Assembly: GCF_002878395.1 (NCBI RefSeq)
Contig: NC_061118.1
Location: 86,424,423-86,488,422, forward strand
Length of the DNA stretch: 64,000 nt
Direction of reading: 5' to 3'
From: Capsicum annuum
Taxonomy: Eukaryota > Streptophyta > Magnoliopsida > Solanales > Solanaceae
Position numbers and translations under genes: made by a program. Below the pieces are notes generated by a model that made no database searches, was not told the origin of the DNA, and saw only the letters and a program-made list of their open reading frames with translations. This document shows, piece by piece, positions 11,455-23,280 of this stretch. Every line of letters begins with the position of its first letter. Positions within the stretch are counted from its first letter, which is position 1.

Positions 11455-13325
11455 GTTTTCTACTAATCGGGTAAGGGTGAGACAAGCTTCCAAAAGCTCA
11501 AATCTGATTTTCACCTTATCACTAGAGAGAAAGGGCTTTACAATGTATTGTGATGCATTTAAGATTTGTATAGGGTTTATATTGAGTAAAATATAAAGGT
11601 TATTTCTAATGTTTTAAATGATTGAAGGCTCATGATAAAAACTACCATACTCGTAATTTTGAGTTTGAATCAATGGTGATTAGTTTAGAGATTTAAAGAC
11701 ACTTCCTTTATGGAGTTCATTATGAGATTTTCACAAATAATCATAGCCTTCAGTATTCTTTGATTAGAATGATATTAGTTTGAGGAAACCAAGGTGGTTG
11801 GAGTTTCTTAAGGGATATGATGTGATGATTCCCTATCATTTGGAAAAACTAATCTTATAATGGATGCTTTATGTATGAAGAAGCTGAGAATGGGTAGACT
11901 TACTTTATTACTAGTAAAGGATCATCATTTGGCTTAGGACATTTAGTCCTTGGACAACTGTCTTGTGAGACTATATATTTCAAAACCTTAGAGGGTTCAT
12001 TCTTATGTGGATGTCCAGTCCTTGATATTAGAGAGAAAATTAAAGCTTAGTAGTTTAGAGATAAAAAGGTAAGGCTAATATGAGACAAGGTTTTGAAAGG
12101 TGAAATTAGGAAGGCAATGTTGGATGCAAAAGGAGTTTTAAGGATTAAGGACATGTTTGTGTTCCTCGACTTGGTGACTTGGCTTAATTAATTATGGATG
12201 AGGATCTTAGTTTTATTTATTCCATTAATCTCGGGAAGGAAATATGTATCATGATTTGAAACAATACCTATTAGTGGTGTAGGATAAAGAGGGACATCAT
12301 AGATTATATGTCTAAGTGTTTAATTTACTAGAAGGTGAATTATGAGCACTGAAGACTACGTGGGATGATTCAATGGATTCCTATACCCGGATGAAAGTGA
12401 GAGAAGATAACTATGGACTTTGTAGTAGAATTTCCTTGAACTTTTAGTAAATTCAATTATATATGGGTTATTGTGAATAAATTAATCAATTTTTTCACTT
12501 TATTCAAATTCAGACTAGCTACAATTGAGAGAGGTTGGTTAGCATAACATCTATGAGATTGTTTGCCCGAATAAAGTGCTTATTTCTACTATATCTGATA
12601 AAATCACATTGTTTACATCTCATTTTTGTGATTCAACGTAAAAAAAGTCAGGTAATTGAGTCCATTTTAGTATACTATTTTATTACAGATGGATGGAAAT
12701 GTGAGAGGACTATTCAGACTTTTAAGGATATGTTAGGAGATTGTGTCATTGATTTAAAGGCCATGTACGAGGCACTTTATGGAAGAAAGTTTAGATCTCT
12801 GGTAGGTTATTTTAGACTTTTGAGGTTATACCTTAGGGCATAGATTTACTAAGGTTGGAAAAGGAAAAGTTTATCCAAAAGTGTCTATTAATGATAAAGA
12901 GTTACGTAGATCAAAGGGTTCAAGACTTAGAGTTTGTAGAAGATACGATGGTTTTATTTAAGGTGACACCAACGAAAGGTGTTGTGACATTTGTTAAGAG
13001 GGATAGTAGTAGCCTATGGTTCATTTATCCATTTGAGATTCATTGGCTTATTGGGGGTGTGTCCTATGAGTTGGCCTTACCTTCAGGTCTTTTAGAAATA
13101 CATTCACTTTTCCATGTGTCTCTATTGAATAAGTATAATTCGGATGGTTCTCATGTGATTGGATGGTATTTTGTAGGTTTTGATCAAAATCTTGCTACTG
13201 AAGAGGAGCCAATTACTATTCTGCATAGGCAGATTCTCAAGCTCAGGTCCAAGGAGAAAGCTCATGTGATGATGCAACTGAAGCATCATTTGTTGGACAA
13301 GGTTAGTTAAGATAATATGCACGTG
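11455..13325 (+). pseudogene. Ty3/gypsy pol relic: RNase H, integrase, GPY/F region
   Basis: The 3' half of a chromovirus-like polyprotein. About 11650-11800 reads as damaged RNase H (RHFLYGVHYEIFTNNHSLQY-like, with the catalytic Asp of TDH replaced by Asn). An integrase zinc region near 12290-12340 retains SKCLIY, with the last Cys replaced. The catalytic core lies about 12390-12660 (TMDFVVEFP, then SKFNYIWVIV and ISDK). A single open stretch at 12855-13310 carries the C-terminal GPY/F-like domain: SYVDQRVQDLEF, VTPTKGVVTF, FHVSLLNKYNSDGSHVI, then EEEPITILHRQILKLRSKEK. This last part is 151 codons with no stop, much better kept than the rest. It would join element DNA to the chromosome. It is inactive because of upstream frameshifts. 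The 5' half was cut away by the copia LTR. Confidence 0.8.
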
Positions 13326-13660
13326 GAAGTATCTGAATAGTTGTTCATCAAAAGCTTGGATGAACCTTCCTCAATCAACCATTTAGATACTAAGATATAT
13401 ATGCATAGTATATTAACTAACCTCATCAAAAATTTTCCTTTGATGGAACTTCCTCAACTTGTATCTTACTTCAACCATTATTGGACCTTTAGATCTTTAT
13501 TTTGGGTGATATTTGATGTATTCTCTTTGTCCAGAAAGGAATAAGTTCCTGAACCTTGGATTTATAATTTTTCTTTATATTTTAACTTATTGGGAAAATT
13601 CTTGACCAAGTGTTAGACATTATATGAGGAGTCAGATACCAAGAGGGGAAAAATAAAGAA
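13326..13660 (+). other. 3' untranslated part of the gypsy relic, with polypurine tract
   Basis: After the broken chromodomain-like end (about 13310) the sequence is non-coding. AAGAGGGGAA at 13641-13650 is the likely polypurine tract ahead of the 3' LTR. A short open stretch at 13341-13544 has no recognisable content. Confidence 0.45.
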
Positions 13661-14129
13661 AGTAAAGACATGGGACCACAATTGTGGCCTAGGGGAAAAT
13701 TTTAGAAACTTGTTCAATAGCGATGCTAGTATACTGCATTAGAATCAAGACGTACTTGATATTAATGTTTACGTCATATAAATACATTTTATTATCTTGA
13801 TCATGCATATATATTTTTATGAGTAGTATGAACGGTTGGAAGAAAATGATTGATTTTGGTCCCAATTCAATTATGAGAAAGACTTGTTGAAATCCTATTT
13901 GAGTCTGAATATTTGATACTTATTTAAGTCTCAATTTGATCTTGTCCAAGATAAGTGGAAGTCTTGATAAGATTTCAGGCATGGTATAAGGATCTTGTGA
14001 ATCCCCCAGGGGTCATCCTCAAGATGTACCATGTTATAAAGGGTGTATATATGAGGCACTGGACTTTGCATTTCATAGCATAATACTGCACTGCATTATT
14101 TATTTATACTCCTTATGTTGTGAAATATT

Positions 14130-14177
<48 letters not shown>

Positions 14178-14626
14178 TCTTATAATGGGACTTTTGGGGC
14201 TTTTATGTGCATTGGGTTATTTTAATATTCTTTATATGATAAAGTGACTACTTGAACTTAGTCAGTCTATGATGCCTACCGAGTACAAGCTTCTTGTACT
14301 CACCTTACTTTATTACATTCTTCTGATACAGATTCTATAATGAGTTACCAGTGAGGTGCTTAATCATGCAGAGTTTTTAGTTCAAAGATGTATGATAAAG
14401 TTGATACTCTTTGTCTAGGTCTTTCTTTTACTTATGACAGTTGAGTCTTAGGAGATTTATATAGGTTCTTTTATTTGTGGATATTTTTAATTCTTTTTGA
14501 GTCATTTGTATTGACCATTTTTTGTTTTGTCCTCATTAAAGTTAATATCGTTGTTAAGTTTGCTTACCTTCCATTATTGGGTTGGAGTATGTGCTATCAT
14601 AAATTTATATTCTTGGGATCGTGACA
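13661..14626 (+). repeat. 3' LTR of the gypsy relic (family J)
   Basis: It begins about 13661 after the purine tract with AGTAAAGACATGGGACC, a worn TGTAAGACC-type opening. It ends near TGGGATCGTGACA at 14626, the same GTGACA terminus as LTRs A and B. Near its start is the 12-bp palindrome CCACAATTGTGG (13676-13687). It includes TACCGAGTACAAGCTTCTTG (about 14278), the kind of sequence seen late in gypsy LTRs. The length is about 970 bp. No target duplication is recoverable because the 5' LTR is gone. Confidence 0.5.
14133..14175 (+). repeat. (TA)n microsatellite
   Basis: An uninterrupted TA dinucleotide run of 43 bases lies inside LTR J. It is expected to be length-variable between individuals. 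Nothing suggests a function. Confidence 0.95.
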
Positions 14627-14835
14627 ATAGAACATGTAGAGATATATCTATATATCTAGAAAGTTAGGGTGTATCTCCTTGTTCCTTTCTCCTATTTGAG
14701 ATTAGAAAACCTTTACTATTATTGCATGTGACTTTGTTGTTGTCCTACTATTACCTTTATTAATATTGATATCCCAGCTCCAACTACGACCTTATGTTTA
14801 CTAGATTAGTATGTTGATCTTCCTCTATGTTCAAC

Positions 14836-16956
14836 TATAATTCCCCACAAACATCTTGACACATTTGAAGTCCCTAGATGCATGTTTACAGGGGTCCAAG
14901 ACATTAATTTCACACTAAGTACAAAATAATTAGCCATTTTAAGACCCAAAGAATGTGGATATTTTATTTTTGGCCTTCCTGAGTCTAAAACATTGATTTT
15001 TGAGTTGAAATATGTTTAGGGATGTTAAAAGGTTCATCTGAGAGAGTTTTAGATTTTTCAAAATAGGTTCAGGGCATTTTTAGATCTCAAAGATAGAATG
15101 CCTTTGCATTTTGGATGTGTCACGGAGCTGGATCTCCGTGATAGCCTCCATGCCACAGAGGTTAGTCTCCGCAATAACCTTCATGGAACAAAGTGTAGCC
15201 TCTATTACACAGAGGCTATATTTTTTGCGTTCTTAGTTAAGGGTCCAAGGGGTATTTTGGTCTTTCAACCTCACCCCAAACACCTAATTGATGAATTAAA
15301 ACCCCAAGGGGAAAGCAATTTCCCCAATCTCTACTAATTATCATACGTGAACTTATCTCTCTTTCCTAAGAATGTAAAATTCAAGTTTCTCTTCAAGGAT
15401 TCAAGCATTCAAGTTCCAATTCCAAGCTTTTCCTTCAAGAATTTAAGTAGTTAAGGTATGTGGGTATTCATCAAAGGGTTCTATTGAGTCCTAAAATCCC
15501 TTTTTGTTCAAGTATGAATTTATTACCCTCTTGTATTAAAATATCAATGTTAATTATGAATTTAATATATGTTTTTTTAGTAGTTCTGAACTCAAACCAT
15601 GTCAATTATGCACTTTATGCTTTAAATTCTAATCACCCATGTTATGTATCATTGTAACCATGTTAACTTACTAATTCATGAATTAAACCATGTGATCATG
15701 TTACCCTCTGAAGTTTAACATATCCCTATACCTATAGATCATGACTTTTTACCTGTGTTTTAAATGATGTTATCATATTTAATGTGTCACTCGGTGCTAT
15801 TGGGTTATGAATTTCTGATACCTATGTGTTTTTACATGTTTTTATTTTCAAGTAATAACATAGTCAGACCATGATTTTATTATCATATTCAGATTATCAT
15901 GGCCATACTGAGTACTTATTAGTACAGTACCATATCATGTTAAACAAATAATAATACCACTGTCATTTAATTGGGAGTAACATGCAACATTGAGCAAACA
16001 CGGGGATGGCTACTCCCCTATATGTTGAGCATGAGTCATTAGTAATAATATTTAAGTTCCAGACCTATATTTCCACTGTAGATTATGAGGGGTCCCTCCT
16101 AAGTTAGGTATGACACCCTCGTCCTTTGGGACATCAGCCTTGTGGGTCTACATCGTCAGTTATATGTTGTACCCTTGGCAAGGTACCAATACCCATCTAA
16201 TTAGGGTTGCAGGTTGGACCCCAATAGCTTATATTAGGGCATGTCTATTGTATTTATCTCCCACAATCTCAATTCAATATTCAAACTATATCAGATCAAG
16301 TTTGCATGACTAAGTGTACAGTTTTCATACATTCAGTTACTCATTTTATACAAATTATCTCAGTTTATGATTTACTTGGTCATGTATTCTTTTTACATGT
16401 TCAGCCATCTATTTTTAGGGTCCATATGTATTTTAGTTAGCCCCTACCTCAGATACTAGTACATTCAAAGTACTGACTATATACTTTCTTTTGTGCTATA
16501 TTGATTTCACAATATAAGTTTGGATACTCAGTTTCCCGATTGCCATTAACCAACGTAGACCCATTCGACAGTAGTAGTGGTAAGTCCTCATCCATTGAGG
16601 ACAAGTTATGAAAAATTATTTTAAGTATTTCTTTCATTTCAGTCACTCAAAGTTAGTTGGGGGTTGGTCCCATCAACTTCGCATGTCTTAGAGGCTTTCA
16701 TACTAGATGATTCAAATATCCAGATGTTTAAATATTTAGATTTGTTTCTAGTATCTTCTATCAGTTGTTCAAACATGTTGGTATTTGTTTTAATATTACA
16801 TTTAGATAGTAAATAGATCAATTTAGTTTCCACGTATAAAACTTTATAATGATTCTACTCTGTGCTTATAGAAGGTACCAGATCATGGGTTAGCTTGGGG
16901 TCACTTGTGGCCTTAAACACCATGTCACGACTAAGGGGTAACCTCAGGGCTTGACA
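14836..16956 (+). repeat. 5' LTR of element A
   Basis: It aligns from TATAATTCCCCAC (worn TGTAATNCCCC) with the 3' LTR at 21942 and ends in CTTGACA just before the primer site. U3 carries a 33-bp tandem repeat (about 15132-15200) and a perfect inverted repeat TCACGGAG/CTCCGTGA (15120-15141). A splice-donor-like AAG|GTATGTGGG lies at 15456. Compared with the 3' LTR it lacks about 50 bp near 15748, between two ATCATG words, so it has a slip-type deletion. Confidence 0.75.
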
Positions 16957-16977
16957 AAACTTTGTATTAGAGACTAA
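16957..16977 (+). promoter_or_regulatory. Primer-binding site, element A
   Basis: AAACTTTGTATTAGAGACTA is a worn TTGGTATCAGAGCC, complementary to the 3' end of initiator-Met tRNA. It starts right after the LTR end. Substitutions relative to LTR B1's site (27084) are consistent with decay. Confidence 0.7.
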
Positions 16978-17186
16978 GGTTTTAAAGCATCTTTGGGCAT
17001 CTTAAGGTTTTAAAGCATTGAGTTGAGTCTTGTGTTTGGGTCTGAAGCGCGTCACACTTTTGGGCAAGAGGCTATGAGATGTTTTAGGAAAAGTTTCCCT
17101 TATTTCAGTTTTTCATGTCAAGCAAAAGAGTTTTAGCTCTATTGAAATTCCTCTTTCTAACTCATCTTCCATTCCATTCACAAAAA

Positions 17187-18330
17187 ATGCCTCCCAAAAG
17201 AAATAAGGGAAGAAGGAATGTGGATTGGTCTGCACCACCACCTGTTCAGAAAGCTCCTTGAATGATCATTTCTCATACTAAATTCAAGCCTGGTTTCACA
17301 ACTTTGGCCTATTCTGTAGCTGCTCAGAATAATCGGCAGGCTATTATGCCAACCAATCCAGTAGTGAATACAACTGTAGCTAATATCTGAGACTTAACTC
17401 GAATGAATCCTTCATTATTTTCTAGATCCAAGTCTGAGGAGGATCCACAAGAGTGTTTAGACTGTGTGCAGAAGCTGACTGATATTATGGGTATCACATC
17501 AAGTGAGAGTGTTGACTTAGCTGCTTATCAGTTAAAAAAAGTAGCTCATATTTCATTTAAGTGGTAGAATAAGGACAAAGGTGTTAAAGAAGGGCCTATA
17601 AAATGGGAGGAGTTTACCATGGAGTTCTTAGAATAATTCATCCCACTTAAGTTAAGGGAGGATAAGGTGCAAGAGTTTATAAATCTAAAGCAGGGTAGCA
17701 TGAATGTGAATGAGTAATTTATCAAGTTGACACAGTTAGCGAGGTATGCTCAAACTATGGTGTCCAATTATAGGTACAAGATGAGTAAGTTCATATTGGG
17801 AGCTTCTGAGAAAGTTGTTAAGGAGTGTAGGACAACTATGTTGATAAAAGATATGGATCTCTCTAGGTTGATGGTCCATTGCTAATATATTAAGGAGGAG
17901 ATAGGTAGCTTCAACTTTTATCAGTTAAGATCTATGGTGGAAATCATTCTTAGTTTCACCAGAAATTCTTAGCACCATCCCCATCTTCAGTCAGTACACT
18001 AGTCCCTAAGTTCAGGTAGGATAGTCGGGATAGAACACTATACTCTAAGTCCCATGTTAGTGTAAATAGTGGTCGTACCAATCCACTATCTAGGTTATGT
18101 GGTAATAATTATCAGGGTGAATACAGAGAAGGTAGTGATGCGTGTTTTGGATATGGAATGTCAGGCCACAGGATGAGGTAATGTCCGTTGGGTTTGTGGA
18201 AGGGTAGAAATGATTATCAACTGGGCCAAGCTAATTCTTTAGCAGCCCTAATAGGCCGCCCTACTCAGCAGGGTGCCACCTCCAGTTCCACCAGTAGACA
18301 GTTTCAGAAATGACTTTATGCTCTCCATAC
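17187..18330 (+). pseudogene. gag of element A
   Basis: It starts MPPKRNKGRR, a basic start shared with the later units (MPPKR/MPPQR). The capsid region reads SRSKSEEDPQECLDCVQKL, then GPIKWEEFTMEFLE, LKQGSMNVNE and RTTMLIKDMDLSRLMVH, the usual order of a retrotransposon gag core. About 18142-18184 is a zinc knuckle, CFGYGMSGHRMR*C, whose second Cys is Tyr. I count at least six in-frame stops, but frame is largely kept to about 17880. It would form the particle that holds element RNA. It cannot make a full protein now. The ATG lies 230 bases after the primer site. Confidence 0.75.
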
Positions 18331-18369
18331 TTGACATGATTAGTAAAGTTCTCCTGATGTGGTTATAGG

Positions 18370-18890
18370 TAAGTTACAAGTCTTCCATCTTCATGTTTAT
18401 GCATTATAGACCCTAGATCCTTACTTTTCTTTGTGACTCCTTATATAGCTGTAGACTTAGATGTCAGTCTGGACATATTAGTGGATCCATTCTCAGTGTC
18501 TACCTAAGTGGGCAGTTCTATTGTTATCAGATGAGTATACAAAAACTGGCCGTTAATAGTGTCTCAGAAAGTTACTTCCATTGGCCTTGTAGAGTTAGAG
18601 ATGACTAATTTTGATGTAATTAATGACATGGATTGGATCCATTACTATTATAATTCAGTTGGTTATTGAAATAGAATTGTTTAATTCCAGTTTCCTAATC
18701 AGCCTATTATTGAATGGAGGGTTAGTACTTCATTGCCTAAGGGTCCATTTGTTTCCTATCTTAAGGCAAGGAAAATAATATCCAACGGATGTATTTACCA
18801 TGTAATCTAAGTCAGAGATTGAAATTCTGAAACTTTGAGTCTTAAGTCAGTTTTAGTAGTGAATGAATTTCTAGAAGTGTTCCCTGAAGA
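18370..18890 (+). pseudogene. Aspartic protease region of element A
   Basis: The segment lies between the zinc knuckle and RT. About 18459 reads DVSLDILVDPFSVST, where an active retropepsin would have a DTG/DSG-like triad slightly upstream; here the catalytic region is unreadable. Downstream the frame reads LEMTNFDVINDMDWIHYYY, the D-V-I-x-x-M-D-W block that follows protease in gypsy pol. Stops occur at about 18520 and 18780. Its job would be to cut the polyprotein. Confidence 0.6.
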
Positions 18891-19700
18891 TCTTCCCAGA
18901 GTTCCTCCTAAAAGGGAAATTGACTTTGAAATAGATCTCCTTCCAGATACCCAGCCAATCTCAATTCCACCTTATAGAATTTCTTTAGATCTAAGGAAAT
19001 GAAGAAATAATTGAAAGATCTCTTAAATAAGGGTTTTATTAGTCCTAGTATTTCTCCATATGGTGCTCCAGTCATCTTTGTGCGTAAGAAAGACGGTTCC
19101 CTTAGAATGTGCATTGACTACCGTCAATTGAATAAAGTCAAAATCAAGAATAAATATTTTCTCCCAAGATTGATGACTTGTTTGACTAATATTAGGGTGC
19201 AAGCTATTTCTCTTTGACAAACCTTAGATCTTGCTATCATCATCTTAGAGTTAGAGAATGTGATATCCCAAAGACATCCTTTAGAACTCGGTATGGTTTA
19301 TTAAATTCCTAGTTTTGTCTTTTGGACTAACGAATGCTCCTATATATTTTATGGACTTAGTGAATAGGTTGTTCAAGCAGTACTTTAACATGTTTATCAT
19401 AGTCTTTATAGACAATATCCTCATGTATTCTCATAGTGAAGGTGATCATGCAGACCGATTGAGGGTTGTTTTGCAGACCCTTAAAGATCACCAGTTATTC
19501 ACTAAGTTTAGTGAGTGTGAATTCTAGCTGATATCAGTAGCATTCCTTGGTCACATTATTTCCAGTGGTGTAATTCGAGTTGATACTCAAAAGATTGAGG
19601 CAGTAAAACACTGGCCTAGACCCATCTCTCTATCAAACATCAGGAGTTTGTTGGGTTTATCTAGTTACTATAGATGAATTTTTGATGGGTTTTGTTTTAT
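18891..19700 (+). pseudogene. Reverse transcriptase of element A
   Basis: From about 18894 the frame reads [20 protein letters not shown], the entry to the RT domain. The fingers block is well kept: [20 protein letters not shown] then IDYRQLNKV (about 19050-19130). The first catalytic block is worn ([10 protein letters not shown], where active enzymes have KIDL). The second reads [10 protein letters not shown] (about 19405), so one Asp of the IDD pair is Asn. The block [20 protein letters not shown] is clear. Frame shifts occur near 19200 and 19300. The enzyme would make DNA from element RNA, but both catalytic sites are altered. Confidence 0.8.
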
Positions 19701-20230
19701 TTCTTCTTCTATGTCTAGATTAACTCAAAAGAAAGTCAAATTTCAATGGTCAGATTCCTGCGGAAAGAACTTCCAGCAGTTGAAGACTCGACTGACTTCT
19801 GCTTTAGTCTTGACATTACCAGATGACACTGATGGGTTTGTAGTTTATTATGATGCTTATAGTGTTTTTATTGGTTGTGTTTTAATGCAATAAGGTAAGG
19901 TAATAACCTATGCCTCTAGATGGATTAAACCCAATAAAAAAAATTACCCAACTCATGACCTTGAGTTAGCAGTAGTTGTCTTTGGCTAAAAAATTTGGAG
20001 GCATTATCTTTATAGGGTTTATGTTGATGTGTTAACATATCATGAGAGTTTACAATATGTGTTCACTTATAAGGATCTAAATCTTTGTCAGAGAAGGAGG
20101 CTTGAAATATTAAAAGACTATAATATGAGTGTGTTGTACCATCTGGGTAAGGCCATTGCAGTGGTGGATGCCTTTAGTAAACTGTATAAGGAAGTGTTTC
20201 ACATACTAAGAAGGATAAAAAAGAGTTAGT
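19701..20230 (+). pseudogene. RNase H of element A
   Basis: The sequence FQWSDSCGKNFQQLKTRLTS then LTLPDDTDGFVVYYDAYSVF is the gypsy connection/RNase H start; the first catalytic Asp is present as YYDA. Further on, RHYLYRVYVDVLTYHESLQY (catalytic TDH changed to TYH) and VLYHLGKAIAVVDAFSKL follow. A stop lies at 19891. The domain would degrade RNA in RNA-DNA hybrids. Confidence 0.75.
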
Positions 20231-21450
20231 TTGTGAGGTTCATCATCTTTCTTGGTTAGGTTTTCTTTTGGGTCGAAGGTAGTACATGGGTTCAAAATGG
20301 TTCAAAATTGTCATTGGTTGCTGAAGTGAAAGAAAAGCAAGGCAGGGATCCTATTTTGGTCAAGTTGAAGGAGGTATTTAGAGATCATAAGGTGGAGGTT
20401 TTCTTCCAAGTGGGAGATGCTTCGTTGTCAAGGTAAGTTATGTGTACCGTGTGTTTATAGTTTGAGACAATGAATATTAGCTGAAGCGGAATTCGCTTAA
20501 TATTCTATCCACCCAGGATTCCCTAAAATGTACCGTGATTCGGGGGAAATCTATTGGTGTAGTGGTATGAAGAAACATATTGTAGAATTTGTGGCTAAAT
20601 GCTTGAATTGTCTGCAAGTTAAGGTTGAGCACCAGTGGCTAGTGGTACGCTTAAGAAGTTAAGCATCCCCACTTAGATGTGGGAGGTTTTGAACATGGAT
20701 TTTGTGATAGGGTTTCCTTATACACATCGTTAACATAATTAAATTTAGGTCATTATAGACCGAATGACCAAGTTAGCCCATTTCTTGCCAGTTTAAACAA
20801 CGTATTTAGTTGAGGATTATGCTAGAATGTATCTCAGGAGTTGGTAAAGTTTCTTGGGGTTACTTTGATGATCATCTCAGATAGAGGTACTCAGTTTTCC
20901 TCTCATTTTTGGAAGGATTTTCAGAAAGGTCTTGGTACCCTTAGATACATGGTCAGGTAGAGCGTACAATTCAGACCTTATAAGACATATTGAGTGCTTG
21001 TGTTATCTAATTTAAGGGTAGTTGGGATGACCATTTACCTTTGATTAAGTTTGGCTACAACAATAGCTATCACTATAGTATTTAAATGGTTTCTTTTGAT
21101 TATTTTTATGGAAGGAGATGTAGATCTCCTATTGGTTGGTTCGAAGTAGGTGAGGCTGCCTTGATAGGGCTAGATTATATTTATGAGGGAGAAAGTTTAA
21201 TTAATTTGAGAAAGGCTGAAGACAACCCAAAGCCGACAGAAATCTTATAAAGATGTGGGGAGAAGATACCTTGAGTTTGATGCTGGTGACTTTGTTTATT
21301 TGTAAATATCTCCCATGAAGGGGTGAATAGATTTAGCAAGAAGGGGAAGCTCAGTCCCTGCTATGTTGTCCCATATAGAATTTTGAGCCGTTTTAGGAAG
21401 TTAGCTTATGAGTTAGAGTTGCCTGCAGTTTTGGCATCAGTACATCCGAT
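20231..21450 (+). pseudogene. Integrase of element A
   Basis: The zinc region (about 20500-20640) reads FPKMYRDSGEIYWCSGMKKH then CLNCLQVKVEHQW, so the CxxC pair is intact. The catalytic core begins with the equivalent of MDFVIGFPYTHR (about 20695) and VIIDRMTKLAHFLPV. ISDRGTQFSSHFW follows at about 20875. Stops and frame changes are frequent beyond 20800. After 21290 the GPY/F-like region is present but worn (FVYL*ISPMKG…). It would insert element DNA. This is the only integrase left inside or beside the tandem array. Confidence 0.75.
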
Positions 21451-21715
21451 GTTTTATGTTTGCTAAAGAAATGTATTGGTGACTCAGCTTCTGTTGTTCC
21501 TTTAGAGAGTGTGAATGTTAAAGATAGTCTTTCTTACAAAGAAATCCCAGTTGAGATCCTTGACTGTTAGATTTGTAGGTTGAGGAATAAAGAAGATTTC
21601 TTGGTTAAAGTGCTATAGCAAAATTAATCTATTGAGGGAGCTACTTGGGAAGCAGAAGTAGATATGCGAGCCAAGTATCCCCATCTTTACCCTACAAATT
21701 CAGATTCAGCTTGAG
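21451..21715 (+). pseudogene. Chromodomain-like C-terminus of element A
   Basis: The frame reads SLSYKEIPVEILDC, ICRLRNKEDFLVKVL and GATWEAEVDMRAKYPHLYP. The EEATWE-D-M-Y-P-LF pattern is the usual end of chromovirus integrases, which may guide insertion through chromatin binding (family knowledge). Two stops are present. The stop at about 21713 is near the expected end. Confidence 0.7.
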
Positions 21716-21928
21716 GTAATGGTTTCTTTTAAATTGATTCACTCATTTTCAATCTCAACTGTTCAACCATCCTTATGTCATTACATGCATTCATTAATTC
21801 AGTTCAATCTATGTATCATGTTTCAGATTTAGCTATCAAATTGTGATTCAGCTCATAAGTATTAATTGCACGATCTTAATTTTCTTAGTATCTCAGCTTA
21901 ACTATTTTTATTCAGCGACAATGATCCC

Positions 21929-21938
21929 AAGAGGGAGT
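21929..21938 (+). promoter_or_regulatory. Polypurine tract, element A
   Basis: AAGAGGGAGT lies four bases before the 3' LTR start (TATAATGCCCC). It is the expected plus-strand primer site. Confidence 0.65.
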
Positions 21939-21941
21939 TAT

Positions 21942-23280
21942 TATAATGCCCCACAAGATTGTAGACATATTTACAGCTCATAGATGTATGTTTACAGGGG
22001 TCCAAGGCATTAATTTCATAATAAGTACAAAAGATAGACATTTTAAGACCCCAAGAATATGAACATATTATTTTTGGCCTTCCCGAGTTTGAAACATTGA
22101 TTTATGTGGTGAGTATGTTCAGGGATGTTAAAAGGGTTATATAAGAGAGTTACAGAATTTTCAAAATAGGTTCGGGACATTTTTGGACGGTAGAGGAAGA
22201 ATGCCTCCATTTTTTGTACGTGTCATGAAAGCTTGATCTTCGTGATAGCCTCTGTGCTATGGAGGTTAGTCTCCGTGATAACCTCTGTGCCAAGGAGGCT
22301 ATATTTTCATGCATTCTTAATTGGGGAATTTTGGTCTTTTACGCTTACCACAAATGCCTAATTGACGAATGAAAACCCAAATAGGGGCATCAATTTCCCC
22401 ATTCTCCATCAGTTATTATACATAAACTCATCCAACTTTCCCAAGAACGTAAAAGTCAAGTTACTCTTCAAGTATTCAAGCATTCAAGTTCCAATTCGAA
22501 GCTTCTTCTTCAAGAATTCAAGCAATTTAGGTATTTGGGGTATTCATCAATTGGTTTATTCCATCCATTGAGTCCCAAAATCTCTTTCTATTAAAGTATG
22601 AATTTCTTATCCTCTTTTACGAAAATATCAATGTTAATTATGAACCTTATCTTTAAATTCCAATCACCCATGTTATGTATACTTGAAAGCATGTTAACTT
22701 ACCAATTCATGAACTAAACCATGCGATCATGTTAGCCTCCGAAGTTTAACGTATCCCCATACCAAAAGATCATGGCTTCCATCAATTTAGTGAAGTGTGC
22801 TATGTTTGGGTCTCAGAATCATGATTTCCTACTAGTGTTATAAATGATGTTATCGTATTTAAAGTGTCATTTAGTGTTGGTGGGTCATGAACACCCGATA
22901 CCCATTTGTTTTTACATGTTTCTATTTTCAAGTAACAAGGCAGGCAAACCTTGATTTTATTATCATATTCAGATTATCATGTCCTTGCTGAGCACTTGTT
23001 CATACAGTGCCATGTCATGCTAAGCTAATAATAATACCAGTGTCATTCAATTGAGGGTAACACTTAGTACCGAGCGAATGCAGTGATGGCAGCTAACCCG
23101 TCAGATAGACATGAGTCATTAGTAGCAGTCCCTAAGTTCTAAACATACAGTGCTACTGTGGATAATGAGGTGTCCCCTGTCTGTTAGGAATAAAACCCTC
23201 ATCCGTTGGGACATCAACCTTGTGGATCAATATCGTCAGTCATGTATTAGTACCTTTGGCAAGGTACCAACACCCTTCCA
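21942..23280 (+). repeat. 3' LTR of element A, truncated
   Basis: It aligns with the 5' LTR from TATAATGCCCCACAAG onward, with the CpG block at about 22210-22310 and a worn splice donor TAG|GTATTTGG at 22531. It stops after AACACCCTTCCA (23269-23280), where the 5' LTR continues into the rest of U5. The last 650 bp is closer to the A' fragments of units 1-3 than to element A's own 5' LTR. Confidence 0.75.

Larger units (their letters stand above)
14836..23280 (+). mobile_element. Ty3/gypsy chromovirus element A, nearly full structure
   Basis: The order is 5' LTR (14836-16956), primer-binding site, gag (17187), protease, RT, RNase H, integrase, chromodomain-like end (to 21715), polypurine tract (21929) and a 3' LTR (21942) cut off at 23280. 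It is the only element in the window that keeps integrase and the C-terminal domain. All coding domains hold stop codons. The two LTR starts differ at roughly one base in seven by eye, so this is an old insertion or a mosaic. The 3' LTR does not end normally: it runs into the unknown segment U at the same base as in three later units. Confidence 0.8.

Noticed and set aside
14133..14175. TA run as a promoter
   Set aside because: It is a plain dinucleotide microsatellite inside an LTR, without gene or leader at a fitting distance.
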